A stretch of DNA of 64,000 bases from Bacteroides xylanisolvens XB1A (GTDB taxonomy: Bacteria > Bacteroidota > Bacteroidia > Bacteroidales > Bacteroidaceae). Within the stretch, counting starts at the first letter, position 1. Each line of letters begins with the position of its first letter. Below the pieces are notes generated by a model, which saw nothing but the letters and a program-made list of their open reading frames with translations, was not told the origin of the DNA and made no database searches. Below, piece by piece: positions 53,397 through 62,095 of this stretch. Made by a program: the position numbers and the translations under genes. The stretch spans positions 1,210,691-1,274,690 of the forward strand of contig NC_021017.1 in the NCBI RefSeq assembly GCF_000210075.1, in the 5' to 3' direction.

Positions 53397-55409
53397 TTAT
53401 TCTACAGGTTGTGCGCCGGTGTCGCCTTCAATCTTCCATCCCGGGTTCTGATAAACGACTGAACTTGTAAAATCATTCTTATCCGAGGCTGTCTGACGAA
53501 ATACAGCCATACCTATCGGATTCAGATAATGAGCAGGTGTAAAGAGGAATCCCTTCTGCCCGGCAATCAGATTATTCTTCGTGATTTTTTCGTATGGAAG
53601 AATATATTTACTTAAATCAGGTGAGGACATATTACCTTCTGCCGGATCTACTTTACATAAATCTGCCAGTTGCGTTTCATAGTTGCTTCCCCAGTATAGC
53701 ATACCTTCTACACGGTAAGGTTTGGATATCAACTGGTCGCATGCACGCCAGCGTTTCAAGTCTTCCCAGCGCAAAGCTTCTGCACAAAGTTCGTTACGGC
53801 GTTCACGGCGGATATTATATAACGTCGCGTCTATCAATTGGCCATGAGAATAAGCACCGAAATCGCCTTTAGCCTCTTCGCTCATCTGTGTTGCAGCGAT
53901 TGTCTTATTATAGTCTTCGTCCACTTTGGCGCGTCGGCGTAAAGCTTTCCAATATCCGTCGGCTGTTCCGTCGATTCTACCATTTTTTTCATACGAAGCT
54001 TCCATGTAAATCAACATGGCTTCTGCCGCACGGAAAACAATACCACCTGATGTTCCCGCACTATGGTCATTTGCCATGTGACTGGAGTAGTGTTTGCCTT
54101 TTTTGATGATGAATCCGGTTGTTGCCAAACTTCCTTTATCGCCATAAATGAAACGGATTGAGCAATAACTGGGAGTTCCGTCATCACCGTAATAATTCAC
54201 ATCACCTTTATTTTCAGTGTTGGCATCACCCGGCTTTTTGGTAAAGATAACAATGCGTGAATCACGATTCTGTAAAGTGGAATTTACTCCTTCTTTCTCC
54301 CAATCGGGATTATAATCGGAACCGGCTGCATAGATGGGAAGCCCATTGCGCATCAGGAATGAATTGACCATGCCACGAGTCCATCCGGAACCACCGCCAT
54401 TGCGTGCCAACTCCATTTGCAAGTTGCTGGTTACCAATCCTTCCTTGAACTGTTTCCACATCAGTATTTCATCATATCCTTCCATGTTTTCATCGCAGAA
54501 CATGGTGTAGTAAGGATTGATGGAAACCAGACTGGCGTTCATACCTTCGGGGGTATCGGTATTGTCTGCCAGTTTTCCGACGATATAGTCGCCTACCACT
54601 TTTGATGACTTCATTGCTTCATCAAGAAAATAAGCCACTTCTGCATCACTATTAAAACCGCTTACATCTGCGGGATTACCCGGCCATCCTTTTCCACCGG
54701 GTACAAAAGCTGTTCCTTTGTGATACTTTTCCCAAGTTGCTTCGAAGAGGGCAACGCGTGCACGTAGCAAGTGAGCTACGTTTTTGCTGATGCGATTCTT
54801 GCCACCGGGACTTTTATCAAGCAACAATTCTGTTGCTTTTTGCAAATCGTCCAGAATGAAGCGTGCCACCTTATTACGCGGCTGGCGCTTGCTGGATTCC
54901 ACCAAGGTCTCTTCTATGTCGGGCAATGCAGTAGTGATAATAGGCAGATCTCCTAAAGAAACCAGTAATTTATAATAATTGTATGCCCGGATCACGTACA
55001 TTTCTCCGATATAATGCTTCACATTATCCTGATTGCCGGTAATAGTGCCGGCTTCGAATTTCGGTAAAGTATTATCAAAGAAATAGTTGCAGGTTCGTAT
55101 TTTACTCCAGTCCCATTCGCCTTCACCTGACGGCACCTTCTTTTGCCCGGGTATCCAGAAGGCCGGTGAGTCACCACTGGCTTGGTTATCAGTATCATTA
55201 TCTTTGCCGAAGAAATTGATGCCATACGCATCGGTCACTGTTTCAAATGGGTAAGCATTGATTGTGTATGCAGCCAGATCACTTTCGGATGCAAAATATT
55301 TTTCGGGAATTACTTTATCCAGTGGTTCCCTGTCGAGAAAATCATTGCAACCGGTCAGTCCGCCCAATAGCAATGTTCCTATTGTCAAAAGTTTAATATG
55401 TTTTTTCAT
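53397..55409 (-). CDS. SusD/RagB-family lipoprotein of the orphan pair
   Basis: The 670-residue lipoprotein has a lipobox at GLTGC (cysteine near residue 21) followed by NDFLDREPLD, the usual SusD start. TPR-type and pocket blocks include YIGEMYVIRAYNYYKLLVSLGDLPI (about 130-155), FRAAEAMLIYMEASYEKNG (about 465) and RRERRNELCAEALRWEDLKRWR (about 545). It is larger than SusD of B. thetaiotaomicron (551 residues). It follows susC by 13 bp. With no glycosidase beside it, the nutrient bound is not known. Confidence 0.95.
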   Translation of the reverse strand: MKKHIKLLTIGTLLLGGLTGCNDFLDREPLDKVIPEKYFASESDLAAYTINAYPFETVTDAYGINFFGKDNDTDNQASGDSPAFWIPGQKKVPSGEGEWDWSKIRTCNYFFDNTLPKFEAGTITGNQDNVKHYIGEMYVIRAYNYYKLLVSLGDLPIITTALPDIEETLVESSKRQPRNKVARFILDDLQKATELLLDKSPGGKNRISKNVAHLLRARVALFEATWEKYHKGTAFVPGGKGWPGNPADVSGFNSDAEVAYFLDEAMKSSKVVGDYIVGKLADNTDTPEGMNASLVSINPYYTMFCDENMEGYDEILMWKQFKEGLVTSNLQMELARNGGGSGWTRGMVNSFLMRNGLPIYAAGSDYNPDWEKEGVNSTLQNRDSRIVIFTKKPGDANTENKGDVNYYGDDGTPSYCSIRFIYGDKGSLATTGFIIKKGKHYSSHMANDHSAGTSGGIVFRAAEAMLIYMEASYEKNGRIDGTADGYWKALRRRAKVDEDYNKTIAATQMSEEAKGDFGAYSHGQLIDATLYNIRRERRNELCAEALRWEDLKRWRACDQLISKPYRVEGMLYWGSNYETQLADLCKVDPAEGNMSSPDLSKYILPYEKITKNNLIAGQKGFLFTPAHYLNPIGMAVFRQTASDKNDFTSSVVYQNPGWKIEGDTGAQPVE

Positions 55410-55422
55410 AATCGTTTATCAT

Positions 55423-58400
55423 TTAAAATGTTGCACTTAAACCGAATGATACAGTCTTGGATAGCGGATAGGTACATCCGTCCCAGTTGCCGATGCCAAC
55501 AGTTTCGGGGTCAAACGTATCGGCCAGACTGGTAATAGTAAATAAATTCTCTGCTGAAACAAAGAATCGCAGATTGTTTACGCAGAATTTCTCTGTCAAA
55601 GATTTAGGTAATGTATAACCTAAAGTAACGTTTTTCAGACGGCAGTAAGCCGCATTTTGCAAATATCGGGTCTGTGGATTACGGTTTCTATCATTCTCGA
55701 GAGGACGCGGATAATAACCACCCAGGTTAGCTCCTAGCGGATTAGTCGTATCTTCTCCGCGGAAATAGTCCAGATGAGGTTTGAAAAAGTTGGTTTGCCA
55801 GTAGCCTACTGCTCCCCAGAACATTGTAGAACCACTCCCCGGCATATAATCACGTTTCATCGTTCCTTGGAAAAATAATTTAAGGTCGAACCCTTTCCAG
55901 GCGGCATCCAGATTCAAACCAAAGTTGTAGCGTGGTGTACTGTTGCCTATTTTCTTCAAATCACCATGATCAGCCAGTGTTTTGTTACCTCTGCTGATCT
56001 GGCCGTCACCGTTCAAATCCGCATACATGATGTCACCTGCTCCCCAGCCGGAACCGAGTACATCCTGTGCGCCATTGGGCATACCGGCCAAATGATCTTT
56101 CATCTCTTGATCGGTCTTTGCGATGCCGATTGTTTGGAATCCCCATATATCACCTACGTGAGCACCTGCATAATACGTATTATTATTGTCTTTATCTAAA
56201 ATTGTGTTTGACGGATTGGGGTATTTATCAATAACCACTTGATTGTCTGACAAAGATAAGGTAACTCCATACTTAAAGTCGCGTATCTGGTCGCGCCAGT
56301 TCACCTGTATTTCCCAACCTTTGGAAGTCATATCGAGGTTGTTTACTTTGGGAACGGCAATGCCTAAGAGGTTGGGTAGTTCGGGGGCGGGGCCTACCAT
56401 GTTTTTAGATTTACGCTGGAAATAGTCGAATGTTACATTCAAACGATTGTTGAGCATAGATAAGTCGAAACCTAAATCCAGTGTTTGCGTCTTTTCCCAT
56501 GTCAGTAAGGAAGATACCAGCGCAGATTCTTTGGAAATATTTGGTTTTACGCCATTTACCAGCCAACTGCCTAGTGCGTAATTGCCCCATTGGTCTTTGT
56601 TAATATCAATAGTTCGATAGAATGGATACCAGTTATCTGTGTTTTGGTTGCCCAATTCACCCCATGAACCACGTATCTTGAATGTGCTGATTAAATCGGT
56701 CAGATCTTCAAAAAATGCTTCACGGGCCATGTTCCATCCTAAGGAGAATGATGGGAACAGATTCCAGCGGTTATCTCGAAGGAAACGTGAAGTGCCGTCA
56801 TATCTCATATTTACTTCAGCCAGATAACGTCCTTTGTAGTCGTAATTAACACGTCCGAAGAAGCCGGCTGTAGCCCATTCGGAGTACCCTCCTCTGTTTT
56901 GTGCATTTGTCTGCGTGGTGTTCAAGGTAGCCACTTCCGACATGATACCGTCTTGGGAAGCGGTAATATCACGTTGTTTGAATAGTTCGCTCTGAAAACC
57001 CAGCATCACTTTAAAGTTGTGCCCGCTTTCTAATGATTTGCCGTATTCGGTAAAGATGTTCGGATTGAAGAAATTACTCTTATAAGCATATTCTGTAACG
57101 CTGGAAGTTTGATTGGCAATAATGTAGGGATTTTTACTCACATCATAACCATAAACGGTTTGATAATCGGTATGGTTGAAATTATAGTTGGAACGGTAGT
57201 TCAATTCTACGTTAATTTTCCAGTCTTTGATGGGTTCCACGATGAAAGCAAGCTGGTGTGCCATCACGTCTTTTTGTGATTTATATCGGCCTCCTTCTGT
57301 TAATTGGTAAATCTTGGATTCGACAGTATAGAATCCGTTTGGGTCTACTACCGGAATGACAGGCCAGTAGCGGCATACATCGAAATAGAATACATTACTT
57401 TTGATATCGCCTCCGGCAAATGAAGGAGCTTCATAATCCGTCCGGTTAAAACGCATACTATAGCTTATTTTCAACCATTTGGTTAAGTCCGCATTGATTT
57501 TTGCAGTAAAGGAGTAGCGTTGTTTGTTATCATCTCCAAACTTCAAGAGACCTCCTTGGTCCAGATAATTCGCAGAAAGATAATATTGTATTTTATCCGT
57601 TCCACCATTTACGCTCAATGAATGCTCGTGGGTAAAGCTATTACCAAATAACGTTTTTAACCAGTCGGTATTGCCGGTAGGCATCACGTCTTGCCGTTGG
57701 GGATCATCGAATGAATTCCATCTTCCCGCATCGGTCGGCCACATATATTGTGTGCTTTTTCCTGCCTGAAAATCCAGAATTTGTTGAAGTTTGGTGGCGC
57801 TATACATGGGAGTCTGTCCACCATTAGTTAACTGGTCATTGACTGCCAGAGCAAAATTGTATGAATCCGCCATTTCAGGCATATTCAAGGGAGATACAAA
57901 ACGGAAGTTGTTATTATAGTTAACTACCGTTTTTCCCGACTTACCTTTCTTTGTTGTAATCAGGATGACTCCACCTGGTGCCCGCGAGCCATAAATGGAG
58001 GAAGCGGCTGCATCTTTCAGTACAGAAATATTCTCAATGTCCTGTGGATTGATAGCGTTCATGTCTCCCTCCATACCGTCAATGAGCACCAATGGTTCTA
58101 CCTTTGAACCAGCTCCAATTGTTCCAACACCACGAATATTGAATTTTTTGTCTGAACCTAAGGAGCCACCACCATCACCAGTAGAGATATTCATACCCGG
58201 AACCATACCTTGCAAAGCTTCTATGGTAGAGTTAACGGGACGTGCCGAAATTTCTTTTGCTCCTACCGTAGATACAGATCCTGTTACATTCACTTTCTTT
58301 TGTGTGCCAAAAGCAACCACAACAACTTCATCCAATGTTTGTGTATTGTCTTTAAGGATGATATTCAATGATTGTCCTGTGAATTTGATTTCTTGAGTCT

Positions 58401-58683
58401 GATAACCAACAAAAGAGACTACAATAATATCTCCGGTTTTTACATTGTTTAAAGAGAAGTCACCGTTGATTCCGGTGATTGTACCGTTCGTCGTACCTTT
58501 GGCTACGACGGATGCACCGATGATGGTTTCACCTGCTGCATCTTTTACTACACCCTTACAAGTAGTACCCTGTTGTACAACGGAAACTTTTAGAGTGCTT
58601 TCACCAGTTTCCGGATAAGCTGCTTCTACTGACATTGTCAGTAGGAACAACAACATACTAACTGACTTTAGTTGTTTTAACAT
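55423..58683 (-). CDS. SusC/RagA-family TonB-dependent transporter of the orphan pair
   Basis: The 1086-residue outer-membrane protein has a signal peptide (about 1-22), a carboxypeptidase-D-like domain (about 40-115, TCKGVVKDAAGETIIGASVV), the segment DEVVVVAFGTQKKVNVTGSV, plug blocks (ISVLKDAAASSIYGSRAPGG near 225) and a beta-barrel closing TVSFGLSATF. There is no STN domain, so direct anti-sigma control is unlikely. No sensor or sigma gene is nearby; control may act through the 11-bp direct repeats and palindromes in the 600-bp upstream gap. Confidence 0.96.
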   Translation of the reverse strand: MLKQLKSVSMLLFLLTMSVEAAYPETGESTLKVSVVQQGTTCKGVVKDAAGETIIGASVVAKGTTNGTITGINGDFSLNNVKTGDIIVVSFVGYQTQEIKFTGQSLNIILKDNTQTLDEVVVVAFGTQKKVNVTGSVSTVGAKEISARPVNSTIEALQGMVPGMNISTGDGGGSLGSDKKFNIRGVGTIGAGSKVEPLVLIDGMEGDMNAINPQDIENISVLKDAAASSIYGSRAPGGVILITTKKGKSGKTVVNYNNNFRFVSPLNMPEMADSYNFALAVNDQLTNGGQTPMYSATKLQQILDFQAGKSTQYMWPTDAGRWNSFDDPQRQDVMPTGNTDWLKTLFGNSFTHEHSLSVNGGTDKIQYYLSANYLDQGGLLKFGDDNKQRYSFTAKINADLTKWLKISYSMRFNRTDYEAPSFAGGDIKSNVFYFDVCRYWPVIPVVDPNGFYTVESKIYQLTEGGRYKSQKDVMAHQLAFIVEPIKDWKINVELNYRSNYNFNHTDYQTVYGYDVSKNPYIIANQTSSVTEYAYKSNFFNPNIFTEYGKSLESGHNFKVMLGFQSELFKQRDITASQDGIMSEVATLNTTQTNAQNRGGYSEWATAGFFGRVNYDYKGRYLAEVNMRYDGTSRFLRDNRWNLFPSFSLGWNMAREAFFEDLTDLISTFKIRGSWGELGNQNTDNWYPFYRTIDINKDQWGNYALGSWLVNGVKPNISKESALVSSLLTWEKTQTLDLGFDLSMLNNRLNVTFDYFQRKSKNMVGPAPELPNLLGIAVPKVNNLDMTSKGWEIQVNWRDQIRDFKYGVTLSLSDNQVVIDKYPNPSNTILDKDNNNTYYAGAHVGDIWGFQTIGIAKTDQEMKDHLAGMPNGAQDVLGSGWGAGDIMYADLNGDGQISRGNKTLADHGDLKKIGNSTPRYNFGLNLDAAWKGFDLKLFFQGTMKRDYMPGSGSTMFWGAVGYWQTNFFKPHLDYFRGEDTTNPLGANLGGYYPRPLENDRNRNPQTRYLQNAAYCRLKNVTLGYTLPKSLTEKFCVNNLRFFVSAENLFTITSLADTFDPETVGIGNWDGCTYPLSKTVSFGLSATF

Positions 58684-58726
58684 AGCATTGAATTTAGAGT
58701 TTTTCCTAGAATCCGGAATTACTTTT

Positions 58727-58749
58727 AATAAGTTCTTTCAGAACTTATT
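58727..58749. promoter_or_regulatory. Palindrome in the susC leader region
   Basis: Arms AATAAGTTCT and AGAACTTATT (10 bp, perfect) flank a 3-nt centre, 44-66 bp before the susC start. It may be an operator or, in RNA, a leader hairpin. A matching copy in inverted orientation lies at 59051-59069. Confidence 0.6.
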
Positions 58750-58817
58750 CCGTGCGTAAAACGTTGGATTCAAAGCCTTAAATTCAAAAAAAGAGTCATC
58801 TTTTAAGCGATCTTTTC

Positions 58818-58861
58818 TACTTGTTTTATACCCATTTTATATCTATTTCGTACCTGTTTGT
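58818..58861. repeat. Four 11-bp phased direct repeats upstream of orphan susC
   Basis: TACTTGTTTTA, TACCCATTTTA, TATCTATTTCG and TACCTGTTTGT follow one another without gaps (consensus TAyyyrTTTyr), 135-178 bp before the susC start. One-turn spacing is the pattern bound by tandem response regulators of the OmpR/PhoB type. The bound protein here is not known. Apart from this and the palindromes, the 600-bp gap 58684-59284 shows no ORF. Confidence 0.6.
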
Positions 58862-59011
58862 GTTAGATGAAATAACAAGGATGATGAAATAAACAAGTAG
58901 TTTCATTTCAATATGAAGATAAAATACGGCTTTGGGTATTCTTAAAAAGAAAAAATGAATGAGAATTTGATATTATTTTTGAAAATACATGCTATGTATT
59001 AAAATATATTA

Positions 59012-59019
59012 TATATTTG
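59012..59019 (+). promoter_or_regulatory. Plus-strand -7 box in the susC-SDR gap
   Basis: TATATTTG is an exact TAnnTTTG match pointing away from susC. No plus-strand gene follows; about 30 bp downstream lies the AGTTCT-GAA-AGAACT hairpin followed by TATTTTTT, so any transcript would be very short. Confidence 0.35.
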
Positions 59020-59050
59020 TGCCGTTAATTCTAATTTTATAAACCATCCT

Positions 59051-59069
59051 AGTTCTGAAAGAACTTATT
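59051..59069. promoter_or_regulatory. Second copy of the susC-region palindrome
   Basis: AGTTCTGAAAGAACTTATT is the exact reverse complement of 19 of the 23 bases at 58727-58749. On the plus strand it is a 6-bp hairpin with a GAA loop followed by T residues. Confidence 0.55.
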
Positions 59070-59284
59070 TTTTCATCATTGATTACTGAACCTTAAAAGT
59101 GTCCTCCAATTGTAAGAGAGCTGTTTATTTGTGAGTTAGCTATTATCATTAATATGATTCCCGTACAGACTTATATACATAACTAGAATTTGGTAGATAC
59201 CAATATCTGTATAAACAGTTGGGGCAGGTGTTTTTTTATTAGATTTACTTAGACAAATATGTGTTGGCTATGGAGTATCTATCA

Positions 59285-60001
59285 TTACATCCGGCAATAA
59301 ATAGCAGATGGCAACAGACGAAACAGGATAGTTACATATCTCCATCTTTTGGAAATGAAAGCTACTTTTTTCTTTTTAGAAATAGCCTTTTTAATTTGTT
59401 TCACAGCTTTATCAACGGGAGTAACCCAAAACAATCCTTCTCCTTTTGCCATAGCGGTGTCTACAAATCCGGGACGAATATCGGTAGTGTAAATAGAATA
59501 AGGAGATTTAGTTGCTTTTTGTCGTAATCCTTCCATATAGTTGATTTGATAGGCTTTCGACGCATTGTAGGCGGGAGCGATGCCACTGCCGCGTGTACCT
59601 CCAACAGAGGAAATAGTAACCAGATGCCCGCTTTTTTGCTGTTCGAAATATCGGAAACCCCAGTCTGCGATGTTGGTGAATCCTATCACGTTCGTTAGTA
59701 AGGTAGGTTCTTCCAATTGGTAGGAGAGTTCGGGATTTAGTTCTCCGGTCCCGGCACAGATAATCAATATATCCATTCCACCCATCTTTTGAGTGAGAGT
59801 TTTGAGGGATGAAATGGTAGCTTGTGTATCGGTGATGTCGCACACTTGATAGAATAGTTTGTCTTTGTCCCGGGCGCATACCTCTTCTAATAGATTTTCC
59901 CTGCGACCGGTAATGCCGATAAGATAATCTTCTTGAGAATAGACTTCTGCCAATCCGCGACCGATGCCGGAAGTTGCACCTATAATTATAATTTTTTTCA
60001 T
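59285..60001 (-). CDS. Short-chain dehydrogenase/reductase
   Basis: The 238-residue protein is a classical SDR with the NAD(P) motif GATSGIGRG (about 7-15), the ICAGTGE block near 86, catalytic serine in TISSVGG and the YNASK active site (about 150). R after G in the first strand (GRRENLLEE) favours NADP. The substrate is unknown. ATG at 60001 is chosen because the upstream in-frame start is TTG. It lies 74 bp after the Crp-like gene in the same direction, probably one operon with aroA. Confidence 0.9.
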   Translation of the reverse strand: MKKIIIIGATSGIGRGLAEVYSQEDYLIGITGRRENLLEEVCARDKDKLFYQVCDITDTQATISSLKTLTQKMGGMDILIICAGTGELNPELSYQLEEPTLLTNVIGFTNIADWGFRYFEQQKSGHLVTISSVGGTRGSGIAPAYNASKAYQINYMEGLRQKATKSPYSIYTTDIRPGFVDTAMAKGEGLFWVTPVDKAVKQIKKAISKKKKVAFISKRWRYVTILFRLLPSAIYCRM

Positions 60002-60075
60002 GAAATACAATATACTTTGTTTGCCCGCAAAAGTAAGGGTAGGGAATAAATAAACTCTTGATTGAAATCAAGAAT

Positions 60076-60645
60076 TTATTTTTGTACGACTTTTCTTCGG
60101 ATACGACTTAATGTTTCGGGACGAATCAGAAGATAGGAAGCCAGTTCTTTTAAAGTTATCAGTTTCAGTAAGTCGGGACAACGGTTGATAATTTCAAGAT
60201 AGCGTTCTTCCGGTGTCAGGCTGTACATTGAAATCATCCGGTCGTAGACTTCCCACAATAACGTTTCTGCGATGCGACGCCCCAATTTTTGGTGAGCGTC
60301 GTTGGTATCGTAGAAGTCTGCCATTTGCTGATAATTGATTACGTATACCGAGCAGTCACACAAGGCTTGTATATCTACATTTGATTTGTCCTGTAACTGA
60401 AAAGCCGGATAGTTGCCAACAAAAGAATGATCGAAAGTATAGCCTACAATGCTGTTTTCGCCTACACTGTTGGTGCAACAGTACCGGAAAGAACCGGAAC
60501 TGACGAACCCCATTGTTTTGCATACTTCTCCCTGGCGGGAAAAGTAGTCTCCTTTCTTATAATAGGTCTGCTTCCCCTGTTGTAATACAAAATCTACAAT
60601 AGGGGAGTAGTTGATGTGGGAAGTATATTTGTTGAAATCTTCCAC
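60076..60645 (-). CDS. Crp/Fnr-family transcriptional regulator
   Basis: The 189-residue protein has an N-terminal cyclic-nucleotide-binding-like beta roll (about 20-125, YKKGDYFSRQGEVCKTMGFVSSGSF region) and a shortened C-terminal helix-turn-helix (TLKELASYLLIRPETLSRI, about 165-183). It lacks an Fnr cysteine cluster; the effector is unknown. The start is GTG at 60645, since no in-frame ATG occurs before the domain. The start is 12 bp after the aroA stop. Confidence 0.87.
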   Translation of the reverse strand: MEDFNKYTSHINYSPIVDFVLQQGKQTYYKKGDYFSRQGEVCKTMGFVSSGSFRYCCTNSVGENSIVGYTFDHSFVGNYPAFQLQDKSNVDIQALCDCSVYVINYQQMADFYDTNDAHQKLGRRIAETLLWEVYDRMISMYSLTPEERYLEIINRCPDLLKLITLKELASYLLIRPETLSRIRRKVVQK

Positions 60646-60657
60646 AGCGTATGAAAA

Positions 60658-61890
60658 TTAGCCTTCGTTTATAACCTGAAATCCGGCCTGTTTCAAATCT
60701 TCCCAGTATCCGGGATATGATTTGGTAACGACTTGCGGATCGGCAATAAGTAAATTGGGATGGCGGATAATTGCCGGTGCAAATGCCATTGCCATCCGAT
60801 GGTCTTCATAGGTTTCAATCACCGGAGTTTCTTCCGGTTCACATCGTTCGCCATTCCACATTAATATACTGTCATTTTCTTCCTTGATCATATATCCCAG
60901 CTTTTTAAGCTCGGCTCGCAGGGCGGCAATACGGTCAGTCTCTTTTATTTTCAGGCTTTGTAATCCGGTGAAACGGAAAGGGATATTCAGCAAGGCACAG
61001 GTAACAACGAATGTCTGTGCCAAATCCGGAATGTCGACAAAGTCTTCTTCCAGTCTTTCCGGCGCTTTGCCTGTTTTTTTTAGTTTCACACCTTGTGATG
61101 TAAATTCGGTAGTTATACCTAAGCGTGAGAAAACTTCTGCTCCCCGGCTATCTCCCTGATAACTGTTAGGAAACAACCCCAATAATTCAATTTCTGCTTT
61201 GGGAGATAAGGCAGCAATCTGATACCAATAGGAAGCTGCGCTCCAGTCACTTTCCACTTTGAAAGGAATGCTCTGATAGAGTTGTGGAGCAACGGAAATG
61301 CTATTGGGAGAAGTCCATGCAGCTTTGGCTCCAAAGTCCTGCATCAGTTGCAATGTAAGATTGATATAAGGACGGGAAATTATCTCACCGCTTAAATGCA
61401 AAGTCAAACCGTCTTTGAGTGCCGGACCTATCATCAATAGAGCAGATATATATTGGGAACTGACATTTCCTTTCAGTGTTATTTCGTTTCCTTTCAATTC
61501 TGCACCTTTGATGCGGAGGGGAGGATATCCTTCATTGCGGGTATACTCTATTTCAGCTCCTAATTCCCGAAGCGCATTGACTAATATCTGTATCGGGCGT
61601 TGCTGCATACGGGCTGTTCCTGTGATTGTCCGTTCCCCCGGAGTCACACTTAAATAGGCGGTAAGGAAACGCATAGCAGTGCCCGCAGCCATGATGTCAA
61701 TCGTCTCTTTCCCTTCGGTGAGAGCTTTTATCATCACCTGTGTATCGTCACAATCGGACAGGTTTTCAGGAGGATAAATACCTTTGCCCAGCGCATTGAT
61801 GATTAATGCACGATTACTGATACTTTTAGAAGCCGGCAACTGGATAGTTGCTGTTACTACTGAAGGAGGGATGAGTTTATAGAGCATCAT
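60658..61890 (-). CDS. aroA: 3-phosphoshikimate 1-carboxyvinyltransferase (EPSP synthase)
   Basis: The 410-residue enzyme joins phosphoenolpyruvate to shikimate-3-phosphate in aromatic amino acid synthesis. Visible blocks are LPASKSISNRALIINAL (about 18-34), AGTAMRFLTAYL (about 66-77), QRPIQILVNALRELGAEIEY (about 95-114), ESDWSAASYWYQ (about 215) and KETDRIAALRAELKKLG (about 315-331). It is slightly shorter than the E. coli protein (427) but complete. Either of two adjacent ATG codons could start it. A minus-strand TATTTTTG box lies at 61916-61923. Confidence 0.95.
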   Translation of the reverse strand: MMLYKLIPPSVVTATIQLPASKSISNRALIINALGKGIYPPENLSDCDDTQVMIKALTEGKETIDIMAAGTAMRFLTAYLSVTPGERTITGTARMQQRPIQILVNALRELGAEIEYTRNEGYPPLRIKGAELKGNEITLKGNVSSQYISALLMIGPALKDGLTLHLSGEIISRPYINLTLQLMQDFGAKAAWTSPNSISVAPQLYQSIPFKVESDWSAASYWYQIAALSPKAEIELLGLFPNSYQGDSRGAEVFSRLGITTEFTSQGVKLKKTGKAPERLEEDFVDIPDLAQTFVVTCALLNIPFRFTGLQSLKIKETDRIAALRAELKKLGYMIKEENDSILMWNGERCEPEETPVIETYEDHRMAMAFAPAIIRHPNLLIADPQVVTKSYPGYWEDLKQAGFQVINEG

Positions 61891-61915
61891 TTCTATTTTC
61901 TTTGGTTTGAGATGA

Positions 61916-61923
61916 CAAAAATA
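61916..61923 (-). promoter_or_regulatory. Promoter -7 box for aroA
   Basis: Minus-strand TATTTTTG, a TAnnTTTG match, 25 nt before the aroA start. Confidence 0.5.
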
Positions 61924-61988
61924 GACATAAATTGGTATATATGCAGTTATAAAGTCAGAAAAACAATAGAAAATTTAGAATGGGAAAA

Positions 61989-62082
61989 TTACAATCGTAT
62001 TTGAAGTAGAGGATAAAATCTCAAGAAATTACAATTGTATTTAAAATAAATGCTATATTTGTGATGTATTGCAATCGTATTT
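61989..62082 (+). repeat. Three 14-bp repeats with exact 40-bp spacing at the AAA-gene promoter
   Basis: TTACAATCGTATTT (61989), TTACAATTGTATTT (62029) and TTGCAATCGTATTT (62069) share TTrCAATyGTATTT and lie exactly 40 bp apart. Each holds a near-palindromic TACAATyGTA core, perfect in the middle copy. The third copy overlaps the likely transcription start and ends 13 bp before the ATG. They look like operator sites for a repressor, perhaps the downstream protein or a partner. Confidence 0.75.
62054..62061 (+). promoter_or_regulatory. Promoter -7 box for the AAA/DUF4143 gene
   Basis: TATATTTG, an exact TAnnTTTG match, lying between the second and third 14-bp repeats and 34 nt before the ATG. 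Confidence 0.65.
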
Positions 62083-62095
62083 AAAAAGAAGTAGA

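Noticed and set aside
59508..60071. 187-codon open frame on the same strand as the SDR in another frame
   Set aside because: It overlaps the SDR with its intact GATSGIG and YNASK motifs; the alternative product is Arg/Tyr-rich and resembles nothing.
61989..62082. Possible short CRISPR-like array (14-bp repeats, 26-bp spacers)
   Set aside because: Only three copies with repeats too short for CRISPR, and they overlap a promoter and start region; operator sites fit better.
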